From: Eubacterium sp.
Lineage (GTDB): Bacteria > Bacillota > Clostridia > Oscillospirales > Acutalibacteraceae
Assembly: GCA_029052085.1 (NCBI GenBank)
Contig: JAIDJS010000132.1
Location: forward strand, 2,158 to 7,277
DNA length: 5,120 nucleotides
Direction of reading: 5' to 3'
Part shown: positions 4,927 through 5,120 of the stretch, piece by piece
Layout of the letters: the number at the start of each line of letters is the position of its first letter
Numbering within the stretch: position 1 is the stretch's first letter
Program-made: the position numbers and the translations under genes
The notes under the pieces: model-generated
What the model was told of the DNA's origin: nothing
What the model saw: only the letters and a program-made list of their open reading frames with translations
Database searches by the model: none

Positions 4927-5120
4927 ATGAAAGATAAAACAACAGACAGAACGGAGCTGGCTGAAAAGCTTATTGAATTAAGACAATCAAAAGGGCTTAA
5001 CCAAAGACAGGCATCCGAAGCAATCGGCATTGATTATCAGAATTACAGAAAATATGAAACAATCAGTTATCCCAAAGAGGATTCCTATATTAAAATTGCT
5101 GATTTTTACGGTGTTACAAT
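4927..5120 (+). CDS. XRE/Cro-CI family helix-turn-helix regulator, N-terminal part (cut by window end)
   Basis: The first 64 codons are visible and the frame is open to the window edge. After a charged lead (residues 1-10) comes a canonical HTH_3 domain: helix 1 ELAEKLIELRQSKG (10-23), then the LNQRQASEAIGID helix-turn-helix (24-36), then YQNYRKYET (37-45). A linker and IKIADFYGV (55-63) complete the five-helix pattern. This is a sequence-specific DNA-binding regulator; the effector domain, if any, lies outside the window. The ATG at 4927 is chosen because GAGG (4915-4918) is 8 nt upstream. An in-frame GTG directly before it (4924-4926) is a possible alternative. It could be a stand-alone small repressor, and its target is unknown. 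Confidence 0.88.
   Translation, partial: MKDKTTDRTELAEKLIELRQSKGLNQRQASEAIGIDYQNYRKYETISYPKEDSYIKIADFYGVT

Noticed and set aside
1..5120. CRISPR array, tRNA, rRNA, insertion sequence or attachment site
   Set aside because: I saw no spaced direct repeats, cloverleaf, rRNA-like stretch, transposase or terminal inverted repeats anywhere in the window.

Overview
The window reads as chromosomal DNA of a low-GC anaerobic Firmicute, most likely a gut-type clostridium (Oscillospiraceae/Ruminococcaceae or Lachnospiraceae-like). The reasons are AT-rich intergenic DNA, strong AGGAG-type ribosome binding sites, sigma-A-like promoters, a PerR plus reverse-rubrerythrin pair typical of strict anaerobes, and an S11 D,D-carboxypeptidase with a clostridial-style C-terminal membrane anchor. 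The organism assignment is inference; no rRNA or other marker gene is present.

Layout, left to right. (1) 1-228, the 3' end of an unrecognised protein with a Cys/His C-terminus. (2) 245-1325, a two-gene operon, perR then a reverse rubrerythrin gene. Its promoter has a -10 box that touches a perfect 25-bp Per-box-like palindrome, and it ends in a clear GAAA-loop terminator. (3) 1326-1482, a short gene-free spacer between two terminators. (4) 1524-2405, on the minus strand, an exported lipoprotein of the endonuclease/exonuclease/phosphatase superfamily with its own promoter. (5) 2621-3298, on the minus strand, a calcineurin-like metallophosphoesterase homologue with a strikingly selective loss of metal-site-2 ligands. 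(6) 3299-3413, a compact divergent promoter region where the two -10 boxes overlap. (7) 3414-4847, on the plus strand, a membrane-anchored D-alanyl-D-alanine carboxypeptidase. (8) 4874-5120, a good promoter and the first 64 codons of an XRE-family transcriptional regulator cut by the window edge.

How it works together. The only clear functional circuit is PerR/rubrerythrin: a peroxide-sensing repressor that probably controls its own gene and the co-transcribed rubrerythrin that reduces peroxide. The lipoprotein phosphoesterase and the carboxypeptidase both act outside the membrane, but nothing ties them to one pathway. The metallophosphoesterase-like protein is cytoplasmic and of unknown role.

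I found no mobile element, CRISPR array, tRNA or rRNA. The most unusual observation is the metallophosphoesterase homologue, which keeps every site-1 metal ligand and the catalytic His but has lost all three non-bridging site-2 ligands in an intact reading frame.
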